Below the pieces are notes generated by a model. The model saw nothing but the letters and a program-made list of their open reading frames with translations, was not told where the DNA came from and searched no databases. The position numbers and the translations under genes were made by a program. A stretch of 64,000 nucleotides of DNA, taken from positions 81,942,414 to 82,006,413 of the forward strand of contig NC_135715.1 of NCBI RefSeq assembly GCF_964656455.1, read 5' to 3'. Below are positions 48,495-61,720 of the stretch, in pieces; positions within the stretch are counted from its first letter, which is position 1; each line of letters opens with the position of its first letter. The DNA comes from Halichoerus grypus (lineage: Eukaryota > Chordata > Mammalia > Carnivora > Phocidae).

Positions 48495-51400
48495 CACGGT
48501 TTCTCTGCTGTGTAGTTTCTTCGAGTTAGAACGCTAGCTATTAGACTTCCATGCAAAAGTGGGGCTGCCGTGCTAGCGTGATGAAACACATGGGGAGTCG
48601 TGTTCTGCCTTTCGCTGGGGCCTGAGTCTCACTCGCAAAAAGCTTTGGACTTCCTTGCAGTGCTCTCACGCACGCACACAACAAAATGCTGCCACCCTCA
48701 GGAGCAGCTGTTTGACCTGACGCACAAGCTCTGAACCGAGATTTTCCTTCGAGTTAGGTGGCTGTGTTTACCCTGGGCAACGGTACTAGCCCCATAACCA
48801 TGATGTGGGTTGAGAGCTGCCTTCTGTACCGGCCTGTCTCTCCCCCGATATTACGATATTGAAACCGTCCCCAGGCTCTCAGCCACAGTACACCCTAAAC
48901 TGCTTCGCCCACAGAGAGGTCGACGGTAGCTAAAGCACGGTTTGTCTACAGTGTTGTTTGTTCGAGTTAGAAAGCTTGCTATTAGACTTCCATTCAAAAG
49001 TGGGGCCGCAGTAGTAGTTTCATGGAGCAAGTGGGGAGTCGTGTTCTGGCTTCTTCCGGGGCCTGGGTCTCACAAGGAAAATGGTTTTGGACTCACTTGC
49101 TGTGCACTCACGCATGCACACCACACAATGCGTCCACCCTGACGCATGGCTCTTTTAGCCGAAGCAGGAATTCCCTACAGAGTTGTTCCTTTGAGTTAGG
49201 TGGTTGGCTTATGGCCTGCAGGCACACCCGGGGCAAGGGGACTAGCCTCATAAACAAGAGGTGAGTTGAGAGCTGCCTTCCGCACCGGCCTGTTTCTCAC
49301 TCCATTTCACGTATGGGACCCTTTCCCCGGTCTCTCATACACGAGCACTATACAACTCCTGCAGCTTCAGGAACGGCAATGGTAGCTAAAGCGCAGTAAG
49401 GCTACAGCATTGATTCTTGGTGTTAGTAGCCTGGTAGGCGAATGAGCTGCAGCTGGGATTCTTTACAGACTTGTTTCTTCCCAGTCAGGGTCGAGCACAT
49501 AGCATTCCAAGCACACATGGAGCAGTAGTCTTAGCTTCAGGTAGCAAGAGCTGAGTCCAGAGGTGCCTTCTGCCCGGACCTATTTCTCCCTTGGTTTCAC
49601 GTATGGAACCCGTTCCCCAGGCTCTCAGCCACGGTACTCCGTGTAATGCTTCCTCCGTCTAGAGGTCGACGGTAGCTAAAGCACGGTTTGTCTACAGTGT
49701 TGTTTCTTCGAGTGAGAACACTAGCTGTTAGACTTCCATGCAAAAGTGGGGCTGCCGTGCTAGCGTGATGAAACACATGGGGAGTCGTGTTCTGCCTTCT
49801 GCTGGGGCCTGAGGCTCATTCACAAAAAGCTTTGGACTCCCTTGCAGTGCTCTCATGCACGCACACAACAAAATGCTTCCACCCTCAGGAGCGGCTCTTT
49901 TAGCTGAAGCATGGATTCTCCAGCGAGTTTTTCCTTCGAGTTAGGCAGTTTTCATGAAGCCTGCACACACACCCGGGGCAACGGTACTAGCCCCATAACC
50001 ATGGTTTGAGTTGAGAGCTGCCTTCTCTCCGGCCTGTCTCTCCCTCGATTTCACGAAACGGAACCCGTCCCCAGGCTCTCACCCACCGTACACCCTAAAC
50101 TGCTTCCTCCCACATAGAGGTCGTCGGTAGCTAAAGCACGGTTTCTCTTCAGTGTTGTTTCTCCGAGTTAGAACGCTTGCTATGAATGTCCACAATAGCC
50201 AAACTGTGGAAAGAGCCATGTCCACCAACAGATGAATGGATAAAGAAGAGGGGGTATATATATATACAATGGAATATTATGCAGCCATCAAAAGGAATGA
50301 GATCTTGCCATCTGCAACGACGTGGATGGAACTGGAGGGTATCATGCTGAGCGAAATAAGTCAAACCGAGAAAGACATGTATCATATGACCTCACTGATA
50401 TGAGGAATTCTTAATCTCAGGAAACAAACTGAGGGTTGCTAGAGTGGGGGGTGGGGTGGGAGGGATGGGGTCACTGGGTGTTGGACACTGTGGAGGGTAT
50501 GTGTTCTGGTAAGCGCTGTGAATTGTGCAAGACTGTTGAATCTCAGATCTGTACCTCTGAAACAAATAATGCAATATATGTTAAGAAAGAAAAAAAAAAG
50601 AAGAAGAATGTAGCAGGAGGGGAAGAATGAAGGGGGGAAAATCGGAGGGGGAGAAGAACCATGAGAGATGATGGACTCTGAAAAACAAACTGAGGGTTCT
50701 AGAGGGGAGGGGGCTGGGAGGATGGCTTAGCCTGGTGATGGGTATTGAGCAGGGCACGTTCTGCATGGAGCACTGGGTGTTATGCACAAACAATGAATCA
50801 TGGAACACTATATCTAAAACTAATGATGTAATGTATGGGGATTAACATAACAATAAAAACATTAAATAATAATTAAAAAAAAGAACGCTTGCTATTAGAC
50901 TTCCATGCAAAAGTGGGGCCGCAGTGCTAGCCTCAGGAAACAAGTGGGGAGTCATGTTCTGCCTTCTGCCGGGGCCTGAGTCCCACACGGAAAATGGGTC
51001 TGGACTCACTTGCAGTGCGCTCACGCATGCACACAGCAAAATGCGTCCACCCTCCGGCATGGCTACTTTAGCCGAAGCAGGAAATCTCTACAGAGTTGTT
51101 CCTTTGAGTTAGGTGGTTGGCTTTAGCCCTGCAGGCACACCCGGGGCAAGGGTACTAGCCTCATAAACAAGAGGTGAGTTGAGAACTGCCTTCCGCTCCG
51201 GCCTGTTTCTCACTCCATTTCACGTATGGGACCCTTTCCCCGGGCTCTCAGACAGACACGAGCACTGTCAAATTCCTCTGGCTTCAGGAACGGCAATGTT
51301 AACTCAAGCGCAGTAACTCTATAGCATTGATTCTTGGTGTTAGTAGCCTGGGAACTAGGCTTCCAGGCACACAGGGTACAGCAGTGCTAATCTCCTCAAA

Positions 51401-52902
51401 CAAGAGGGGAGTCGACAGCAGCCTTCCTTCCAGGCCTGCTTCTCACTCTGAGTTACGTTTAGGTTCCATTTCTCATGCTTTCACAAAAACACACAACAGA
51501 TGAAGTGCACGCTCAGGAAGGGCGATCTTTGCTGAGGCACGGGTCCTCCGCACTTTTGTTCCTTTCCGTTGGGTGGATGGCACTTAGGACTACACGCACA
51601 CACGGGAGAGCCGATCTAGTTTCCCGAAACAAGAGTTGAGTCGATAGCTGCCTCCTGCCCATGCTTATTTCTGCCTCGGAATTCTGCTGGGACTCATTCC
51701 CCAGGTTTGCACTCAAGCAGAGTTGAAAATCCTGCCACCCTGTGGAGAGGCGAATGAGCTGAAGCTGGGATTCTTGACCGGCTTCTTTCTGCCAAAACAG
51801 TGTGGAGCACTTAGCATTCCTATGCACACATGGAGCAGTAGTGTTAGCTTCAGGTAACAAGAGCTGAGTCGAGAGGTGCCTTCTGGCCCGGACTTCTTCT
51901 CCCTCGGTCTCACGTAAGGAACCCGTTCCCCAGGCTCTCACCCACGGTAGCCTGGAAAGTGCTTCCTCCCTCAGAGACGTGGATGGTAGCTAAAGCACGA
52001 TTTCTCTACCGTGTTGTTTCTTCGAGTTAGAACGCTAGCTATTAGACTGCCATGCAAAAGTGGGGCTGCCGTGCTAGCTTGGTCAAACACATGGGGAGTC
52101 GTGTTCTGCCTTTCGCAGGGGCCTGAGTCTCACTCGCAAAAAGCTTTGGACTCCCTTGCAGTGCTCTCACGCACGCACACCACAAAATGCTGCCACCCTC
52201 AGGAGCAGCTGTTTTACCTACAGCACAGGCTCTCAACCGAGTTTTTCCTTCGAGTTAGGTGGCTGTGTTTAAGGCGGCACACACACCCTCTCGAATGGTA
52301 CTAGCCCCATAACCAGGATGTGAGTTAAGAGCTGCCTTCTGTACCGGCCTGTCTCTCCCCGATATTACGATATTGAAACCGTCCCCAGGCTCTCAGCCAC
52401 ATTACACCCTAAACTGCTCCGTCCACAGAGAGGTCGACGGTAGCTAAAGCACGGTTTCTCTACAGTGTTGTTTCTTCGAGTTAGAACGCTAGCTATTAGA
52501 CTGCCATGCAAATGTGGGGCTGCCGTGCTAGCTTGGTCAAACACATGGGGAGTCGTGTTCTGCCTTTTGCTGGGGCCTGAGTCTCACTCGCAAAAAGCTT
52601 TGGACTCCCTTGCACTACTCTCACGCACGCACACAACAAAATGCTGCCACCCTCAGGAGCACCTGTTTTACCTGAAGCACAGGCTCTCAATCAAGTTTTC
52701 CTTCGAGTTAGGTGGCTGTGTTGAAGCCTGCACACACACCCTGGCGAACGGTACCAGCCCCATAACCATGATGTGTGTTGAGAGCTGCCTTCTGTACCGG
52801 CCTGCCTCTCCCCGATATTATGATATTGAAACTGTGCCCAGGCTCTCAGCCACAGTACACCCTAAACTGCTTCGCCCACAGAGAGGTCGACGGTAGCTAA
52901 AG
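48495..52902 (+). repeat. Array unit 12
   Basis: Unit 12 is 4408 bp with (TA)6. A at 48797 in S1 is shared with unit 13. Private changes are T at 48977 (AAGCTTGCT, an S5-like form), A at 49363, T at 51449, A at 52220 and T at 52402. A at 50597 lengthens the A-run of the L1 purine tract. A at 52059 in S8 is S1-like, as in unit 11. Confidence 0.95.
50184..50881 (+). mobile_element. LINE-1 3' end, unit 12 copy
   Basis: 698 bp with (TA)6. G-to-A at 50597 in the purine tract fuses A-runs but leaves the length unchanged. Confidence 0.94.
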
Positions 52903-55900
52903 CACGGTTTCTCTGCTGTGTAGTTTCTTCGAGTTAGAACGCTAGCTATTAGACTTCCATGCAAAAGTGGGGCTGCCGTGCTAGCGTGATGAAACACATG
53001 GGGAGTCGTGTTCTGCCTTTCGCTGGGGCCTGAGTCTCACTCGCAAAAAGCTTTGGACTTCCTTGCAGTGCTCTCACGCACGCACACAACAAAATGCTGC
53101 CACCCTCAGGAGCAGCTGTTTGACCTGACGCACAAGCTCTGAACCGAGATTTTCCTTCGAGTTAGGTGGCTGTGTTTACCCTGGGCAACGGTACTAGCCC
53201 CATAACCATGATGTGGGTTGAGAGCTGCCTTCTGTACCGGCCTGTCTCTCCCCCGATATTACGATATTGAAACCGTCCCCAGGCTCTCAGCCACAGTACA
53301 CCCTAAACTGCTTCGCCCACAGAGAGGTCGACGGTAGCTAAAGCACGGTTTGTCTACAGTGTTGTTTGTTCGAGTTAGAAAGCTAGCTATTAGACTTCCA
53401 TTCAAAAGTGGGGCCGCAGTAGTAGTTTCATGGAGCAAGTGGGGAGTCGTGTTCTGGCTTCTTCCGGGGCCTGGGTCTCACAAGGAAAATGGTTTTGGAC
53501 TCACTTGCTGTGCACTCACGCATGCACACCACACAATGCGTCCACCCTGACGCATGGCTCTTTTAGCCGAAGCAGGAATTCCCTACAGAGTTGTTCCTTT
53601 GAGTTAGGTGGTTGGCTTATGGCCTGCAGGCACACCCGGGGCAAGGGGACTAGCCTCATAAACAAGAGGTGAGTTGAGAGCTGCCTTCCGCACCGGCCTG
53701 TTTCTCACTCCATTTCACGTATGGGACCCTTTCCCCGGTCTCTCATACACGACCACTATACAACTCCTGCGGCTTCAGGAACGGCAATGGTAGCTAAAGC
53801 GCAGTAAGGCTACAGCATTGATTCTTGGTGTTAGTAGCCTGGTAGGCGAATGAGCTGCAGCTGGGATTCTTTACAGACTTGTTTCTTCCCAGTCAGGGTC
53901 GAGCACATAGCATTCCAAGCACACATGGAGCAGTAGTCTTAGCTTCAGGTAGCAAGAGCTGAGTCCAGAGGTGCCTTCTGCCCGGACCTATTTCTCCCTT
54001 GGTTTCACGTATGGAACCCGTTCCCCAGGCTCTCAGCCACGGTACTCCGTGTAATGCTTCCTCCGTCTAGAGGTCGACGGTAGCTAAAGCACGGTTTCTC
54101 TACAGTGTTGTTTCTTCGAGTGAGAACACTAGCTGTTAGACTTCCATGCAAAAGTGGGGCTGCCGTGCTAGCGTGATGAAATACATGGGGAGTCGTGTTC
54201 TGCCTTCTGCTGGGGCCTGAGGCTCATTCACAAAAAGCTTTGGACTCCCTTGCAGTGCTCTCATGCACGCACACAACAAAATGCTTCCACCCTCAGGAGC
54301 GGCTCTTTTAGCTGAAGCATGGATTCCCCAGCGAGTTTTTCCTTCGAGTTAGGCAGTTTTCATGAAGCCTGCACACACACCCGGGGCAACGGTACTAGCC
54401 CCATAACCATGGTTTGAGTTGAGAGCTGCCTTCTCTCCGGCCTGTCTCTCCCTCGATTTCACGAAACGGAACCCGTCCTCAGGCTCTCACCCACCGTACA
54501 CCCTAAACTGCTTCCTCCCACATAGAGGTCGTCGGTAGCTAAAGCACGGTTTCTCTTCAGTGTTGTTTCTCCGAGTTAGAACGCTTGCTATGAATGTCCA
54601 CAATAGCCAAACTGTGGAAAGAGCCATGTCCACCAACAGATGAATGGGTAAAGAAGAGGGGGTATATATATATATACAATGGAATATTATGCAGCCATCA
54701 AAAGGAATGAGATCTTGCCATCTGCAACGACGTGGATGGAACTGGAGGGTATCATGCTGAGCGAAATAAGTCAAACCGAGAAAGACATGTATCATATGAC
54801 CTCACTGATATGAGGAATTCTTAATCTCAGGAAACAAACTGAGGGTTGCTAGAGTGGGGGGTGGGGTGGGAGGGATGGGGTCACTGGGTGTTGGACACTG
54901 TGGAGGGTATGTGTTCTGGTAAGCACTGTGAATTGTGCAAGACTGTTGAATCTCAGATCTGTACCTCTGAAACAAATAATGCAATATATGTTAAGAAAGA
55001 AAAAAAGAAGAAGAAGAATGTAGCAGGAGGGGAAGAATGAAGGGGGGAAAATCGGAGGGGGAGAAGAACCATGAGAGATGATGGACTCTGAAAAACAAAC
55101 TGAGGGTTCTAGAGGGGAGGGGGCTGGGAGGATGGCTTAGCCTGGTGATGGGTATTGAGCAGGGCACGTTCTGCATGGAGCACTGGGTGTTATGCACAAA
55201 CAATGAACCATGGAACACTATATCTAAAACTAATGATGTAATGTATGGGGATTAACATAACAATAAAAACATTAAATAATAATTAAAAAAAAGAACGCTT
55301 GCTATTAGACTTCCATGCAAAAGTGGGGCCGCAGTGCTAGCCTCAGGAAACAAGTGGGGAGTCATGTTCTGCCTTCTGCCGGGGCCTGAGTCCCACACGG
55401 AAAATGGGTCTGGACTCACTTGCAGTGCGCTCACGCATGCACACAGCAAAATGCGTCCACCCTCCGGCATGGCTACTTTAGCCGAAGCAGGAAATCTCTA
55501 CAGAGTTGTTCCTTTGAGTTAGGTGGTTGGCTTTAGCCCTGCAGGCACACCCGGGGCAAGGGTACTAGCCTCATAAACAAGAGGTGAGTTGAGAACTGCC
55601 TTCCGCTCCGGCCTGTTTCTCACTCCATTTCACGTATGGGACCCTTTCCCCGGGCTCTCAGACAGACACGAGCACTGTCAAATTCCTCTGGCTTCAGGAA
55701 CGGCAATGTTAACTCAAGCGCAGTAACTCTATAGCATTGATTCTTGGTGTTAGTAGCCTGGGAACTAGGCTTCCAGGCACACAGGGTACAGCAGTGCTAA
55801 TCTCCTCAAACAAGAGGGGAGTCGACAGCAGCCTTCCTTCCAGGCCTGCTTCTCACTCCGAGTTACGTTTAGGTTCCATTTCTCATGCTTTCACAAAAAC

Positions 55901-57313
55901 ACACAACAGATGAAGTGCACGCTCAGGAAGGGCGATCTTTGCTGAGGCACGGGTCCTCCGCACTTTTGTTCCTTTCCGTTGGGTGGATGGCACTTAGGAC
56001 TACACGCACACACGGGAGAGCCGATCTAGTTTCCCGAAACAAGAGTTGAGTCGATAGCTGCCTCCTGCCCATGCTTATTTCTGCCTCGGAATTCTGCTGG
56101 GACTCATTCCCCAGGTTTGCACTCAAGCAGAGTTGAAAATCCTGCCACCCTGTGGAGAGGCGAATGAGCTGAAGCTGGGATTCTTGACCGGCTTCTTTCT
56201 GCCAAAACAGTGTGGAGCACTTAGCATTCCTATGCACACATGGAGCAGTAGTGTTAGCTTCAGGTAACAAGAGCTGAGTCGAGAGGTGCCTTCTGGCCCG
56301 GACTTCTTCTCCCTCGGTCTCACGTAAGGAACCCGTTCCCCAGGCTCTCACCCACGGTAGCCTGGAAAGTGCTTCCTCCCTCAGAGACGTGGATGGTAGC
56401 TAAAGCACGATTTCTCTACCGTGTTGTTTCTTCGAGTTAGAACGCTAGCCATTAGACTGCCATGCAAATGTGGGGCTGCCGTGCTAGCTTGGTCAAACAC
56501 GTGGGGAGTCGTGTTCTGCCTTTCGCAGGGGCCTGAGTCTCACTCGCAAAAAGCTTTGGACTCCCTTGCAGTGCTCTCACGCACGCACACCACAAAATGC
56601 TGCCACCCTCAGGAGCAGCTGTTTTACCTGCAGCACAGGCTCTCAACCGAGTTTTTCCTTCGAGTTAGGTGGCTGTGTTTAAGGCGGCACACACACCCTC
56701 TCGAATGGTACTAGCCCCATAACCAGGATGTGAGTTAAGAGCTGCCTTCTGTACCGGCCTGTCTCTCCCCCGATATTACGATATTGAAACCGTCCCCAGG
56801 CTCTCAGCCACAGTACACCCTAAACTGCTCCGCCCACAGAGAGGTCGACGGTAGCTAAAGCACGGTTTCTCTACAGTGTTGTTTCTTCGAGTTAGAACGC
56901 TAGCTATTAGACTGCCATGCAAATGTGGGGCTGCCGTGCTAGCTTGGTCAAACACATGGGGAGTCGTGTTCTGCCTTTTGCTGGGGCCTGAGTCTCACTC
57001 GCAAAAAGCTTTGGACTCCCTTGCACTACTCTCACGCACGCACACAACAAAATGCTGCCACCCTCAGGAGCACCTGTTTTACCTGAAGCACAGGCTCTCA
57101 ATCAAGTTTTCCTTCGAGTTAGGTGGCTGTGTTGAAGCCTGCACACACACCCTGGCGAACGGTACCAGCCCCATAACCATGATGTGTGTTGAGAGCTGCC
57201 TTCTGTACCGGCCTGCCTCTCCCCGATATTATGATATTGAAACTGTGCCCAGGCTCTCAGCCACAGTACACCCTAAACTGCTTCGCCCACAGAGAGGTCG
57301 ACGGTAGCTAAAG
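52903..57313 (+). repeat. Array unit 13 (4411 bp)
   Basis: The 3 extra bases are (TA)7 at 54663-54676 and a fifth C in S8. T at 54479, G at 54648 and C at 56450 are shared with unit 14. Private changes are C at 54327, and in the L1, A at 54925 and C at 55208. Confidence 0.95.
54592..55291 (+). mobile_element. LINE-1 3' end, unit 13 copy, (TA)7
   Basis: 700 bp, with (TA)7 at 54663-54676. G at 54648 is shared with unit 14. Private changes are A at 54925 and C at 55208. Confidence 0.94.
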
Positions 57314-58999
57314 CACGGTTTCTCTGCTGTGTAGTTTCTTCGAGTTAGAACGCTAGCTATTAGACTTCCATGCAAAAGTGGGGCTGCCGTGCTAGCGTGA
57401 TGAAACACACGGGGAGTCGTGTTCTGCCTTTCGCTGGGGCCTGAGTCTCGCTCGCAAAAAGCTTTGGACTTCCTTGCAGTGCTCTCACGCACGCACACAA
57501 CAAAATGCTGCCACCCTCAGGAGCAGCTGTTTGACCTGACGCACAAGCTCTGAACCGAGATTTTCCTTCGAGTTAGGTGGCTGTGATTACCCTGGGCAAC
57601 GGTACTAGCCCCATACCCATGATGTGGGTTGAGAGCTGCCTTCTGTACCGGCCTGTCTCTCCCCCGATATTACGATATTGAAACCGTCCCCAGGCTCTCA
57701 GCCACAGTACACCCTAAACTGCTTCGCCCACAGAGAGGTCGACGGTAGCTAAAGCACGGTTTGTCTACAGTGTTGTTTGTTCGAGTTAGAAAGCTAGCTA
57801 TTAGACTTCCATTCAAAAGTGGGGCCGCAGTAGTAGTTTCATGGAGCAAGTGGGGAGTCGTGTTCTGGCTTCTTCCGGGGCCTGGGTCTCACAAGGAAAA
57901 TGGTTTTGGACTCACTTGCTGTGCACTCACGCATGCACACCACACAATGCGTCCACCCTGAGGCATGGCTCTTTTAGCCGAAGCAGGAATTCCCTACAGA
58001 GTTGTTCCTTTGAGTTAGGTGGTTGGCTTATGGCCTGCAGGCACACCCGGGGCAAGGGGACTAGCCTCATAAACAAGAGGTGAGTTGAGAGCTGCCTTCC
58101 GCACCGGCCTGTTTCTCACTCCATTTCACGTATGGGACCCTTTCCCCGGTCTCTCATACACGACCACTATACAACTGCGGCTTCAGGAACGGCAATGGTA
58201 GCTAAAGCGCAGTAAGGCTACAGCATTGATTCTTGGTGTTAGTAGCCTGGTAGGCGAATGAGCTGCAGCTGGGATTCTTTACAGACTTGTTTCTTCCCAG
58301 TCAGGGTCGAGCACATAGCATTCCAAGCACACATGGAGCAGTAGTCTTAGCTTCAGGTAGCAAGAGCTGAGTCCAGAGGTGCCTTCTGCCCGGACCTATT
58401 TCTCCCTTGGTTTCAAGTATGGAACCCGTTCCCCAGGCTCTCAGCCACGGTACTCCGTGTAATGCTTCCTCCGTCTAGAGGTCGACGGTAGCTAAAGCAC
58501 GGTTTCTCTACAGTGTTGTTTCTTCGAGTGAGAACACTAGCTGTTAGACTTCCATGCAAAAGTGGGGCTGCCGTGCTAGCGTGATGAAATACATGGGGAG
58601 TCGTGTTCTGCCTTCTGCTGGGGCCTGAGGCTCATTCACAAAAAGCTTTGGACTCCCTTGCAGTGCTCTCATGCACGCACACAACAAAATGCTTCCACCC
58701 TCAGGAGCGGCTCTTTTAGCTGAAGCATGGATTCTCCAGCGAGTTTTTCCTTCGAGTTAGGCAGTTTTCATGAAGCCTGCACACACACCCGGGGCAACGG
58801 TACTAGCCCCATAACCATGGTTTGAGTTGAGAGCTGCCTTCTCTCCGGCCTGTCTCTCCCTCGATTTCACGAAACGGAACCCGTCCTCAGGCTCTCACCC
58901 ACCGTACACCCTAAACTGCTTCCTCCCACATAGAGGTCGTCGGTAGCTAAAGCACGGTTTCTCTTCAGTGTTGTTTCTCCGAGTTAGAACGCTTGCTAT

Positions 59000-59699
59000 G
59001 AATGTCCACAATAGCCAAACTGTGGAAAGAGCCATGTCCACCAACAGATGAATGGGTAAAGAAGAGGGGGTATATATATATATACAATGGAATATTATGC
59101 AGCCATCAAAAGGAATGAGATCTTGCCATCTGCAACGACGTGGATGGAACTGGAGGGTATCATGCTGAGCGAAATAAGTCAAACCGAGAAAGACATGTAT
59201 CATATGACCTCACTGATATGAGGAATTCTTAATCTCAGGAAACAAACTGAGGGTTGCTAGAGTGGGGGGTGGGGTGGGAGGGATGGGGTCACTGGGTGTT
59301 GGACACTGTGGAGGGTATGTGTTCTGGTAAGCGCTGTGAATTGTGCAAGACTGTTGAATCTCAGATCTGTACCTCTGAAACAAATAATGCAATATATGTT
59401 AAGAAAGAAAAAAAGAAGAAGAAGAATGTAGCAGGAGGGGAAGAATGAAGGGGGGAAAATCGGAGGGGGAGAAGAACCATGAGAGATGATGGACTCTGAA
59501 AAACAAACTGAGGGTTCTAGAGGGGAGGGGGCTGGGAGGATGGCTTAGCCTGGTGATGGGTATTGAGCAGGGCACGTTCTGCATGGAGCACTGGGTGTTA
59601 TGCACAAACAATGAATCATGGAACACTATATCTAAAACTAATGATGTAATGTATGGGGATTAACATAACAATAAAAACATTAAATAATAATTAAAAAAA
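59000..59699 (+). mobile_element. LINE-1 3' end, unit 14 copy, (TA)7
   Basis: 700 bp, with (TA)7 at 59071-59084 and G at 59056. Both are shared with unit 13, so these neighbours descend from one recent copy. Confidence 0.94.
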
Positions 59700-61267
59700 A
59701 GAACGCTTGCTATTAGACTTCCATGCAAAAGTGGGGCCGCAGTGCTAGCCTCAGGAAACAAGTGGGGAGTCATGTTCTGCCTTCTGCCGGGGCCTGAGTC
59801 CCACACGGAAAATGGGTCTGGACTCACTTGCAGTGCGCTCACGCATGCACACAGCAAAATGCGTCCACCCTCCGGCATGGCTACTTTAGCCGAAGCAGGA
59901 AATCTCTACAGAGTTGTTCCTTTGAGTTAGGTGGTTGGCTTTAGCCCTGCAGGCACACCCGGGGCAAGGGTACTAGCCTCATAAACAAGAGGTGAGTTGA
60001 GAACTGCCTTCCGCTCCGGCCTGTTTCTCACTCCATTTCACGTATGGGACCCTTTCCCCGGGCTCTCAGACAGACACGAGCACTGTCAAATTCCTCTGGC
60101 TTCAGGAACGGCAATGTTAACTCAAGCGCAGTAACTCTATAGCATTGATTCTTGGTGTTAGTAGCCTGGGAACTAGGCTTCCAGGCACACAGGGTACAGC
60201 AGTGCTAATCTCCTCAAACAAGAGGGGAGTCGACAGCAGCCTTCCTTCCAGGCCTGCTTCTCACTCCGAGTTACGTTTAGGTTCCATTTCTCATGCTTTC
60301 ACAAAAACACACAACAGATGAAGTGCACGCTCAGGAAGGGCGATCTTTGCTGAGGCACGGGTCCTCCGCACTTTTGTTCCTTTCCGTTGGGTGGATGGCA
60401 CTTAGGACTACACGCACACACGGGAGAGCCGATCTAGTTTCCCGAAACAAGAGTTGAGTCGATAGCTGCCTCCTGCGCATGCTTATTTCTGCCTCGGAAT
60501 TCTGCTGGGACTCATTCCCCAGGTTTGCACTCAAGCAGAGTTGAAAATCCGCCACCCTGTGGAGAGGCGAATGAGCTGAAGCTGGGATTCTTGACCGGCT
60601 TCTTTCTGCCAAAACAGTGTGGAGCACTTAGCATTCCTATGCACACATGGAGCAGTAGTGTTAGCTTCAGGTAACAAGAGCTGAGTCGAGAGGTGCCTTC
60701 TGGCCCGGACTTCTTCTCCCTCGGTCTCACGTAAGGAACCCGTTCCCCAGGCTCTCACCCACGGTAGCCTGGAAAGTGCTTCCTCCCTCAGAGACGTGGA
60801 TGGTAGCTAAAGCACGATTTCTCTACCGTGTTGTTTCTTCGAGTTAGAACGCTAGCCATTAGACTGCCATGCAAATGTGGGGCTGCCGTGCTAGCTTGGT
60901 CAAACACGTGGGGAGTCGTGTTCTGCCTTTCGCAGGGGCCTGAGTCTCACTCGCAAAAAGCTTTGGACTCCCTTGCAGTGCTCTCACGCACGCACACCAC
61001 AAAATGCTGCCACCCTCAGGAGCAGCTGTTTTACCTGCAGCACAGGCTCTCAACCGAGTTTTTCCTTCGAGTTAGGTGGCTGTGTTTAAGGCGGCACACA
61101 CACCCTCTCGAATGGTACTAGCCCCATAACCAGGATGTGAGTTAAGAGCTGCCTTCTGTACCGGCCTGTCTCTCCCCCGATATTACGATATTGAAACCGT
61201 CCCCAGGCTCTCAGCCACAGTACACCCTAAACTGGTCCGCCCACAGAGAGGTCGACGGTAGCTAAAG

Positions 61268-61720
61268 CACGGTTTCTCTACAGTGTTGTTTCTTCGAGTT
61301 AGAACGCTAGCTATTAGACTGCCATGCAAATGTGGGGCTGCCGTGCTAGCTTGGTCAAACACATGGGGAGTCGTGTTCTGCCTTTTGCTGGGGCCTGAGT
61401 CTCACTCGCAAAAAGCTTTGGACTCCCTTGCACTACTCTCACGCACGCACACAACAAAATGCTGCCACCCTCAGGAGCACCTGTTTTACCTGAAGCACAG
61501 GCTCTCAATCAAGTTTTCCTTCGAGTTAGGTGGCTGTGTTGAAGCCTGCACACACACCCTGGCGAACGGTACCAGCCCCATAACCATGATGTGTGTTGAG
61601 AGCTGCCTTCTGTACCGGCCTGCCTCTCCCCGATATTACGATATTGAAACCGTCCCCAGGCTCTCAGCCACAGTACACCCTAAACTGCTTCGCCCACAGA
61701 GAGGTCGACGGTAGCTAAAG
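61268..61720 (+). repeat. Hybrid S9/S1 subunit (441-bp deletion junction)
   Basis: The left part is S9: GCACTACTCTC, GGAGCACCTG, GAAGCCTGCAC and CCTGCCTCTCCCCG up to 61632. The right part is S1: C at 61639 in GATATTACG, then GAAACCGTCCCC. The switch lies in the shared 7-bp GATATTA at 61632-61638. The missing sequence equals one S1 length, 441 bp, after allowing for the four small indels of unit 14. The monomer register is preserved, as expected from exchange between misaligned subunits. Confidence 0.92.

Larger units (their letters stand above)
57314..61720 (+). repeat. Array unit 14, ending in an S9/S1 hybrid
   Basis: Unit 14 has (TA)7, a 3-bp deletion near 58176 in S2 (CAACTGCGG), a 1-bp deletion near 60550 in S7 and a fifth C in S8. 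Private changes include C at 57410 and A at 57586 in S1. Its last subunit is a hybrid, so the next unit starts directly at S2. The S2-to-S2 spacing to unit 15 is 3966 bp. Confidence 0.93.
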
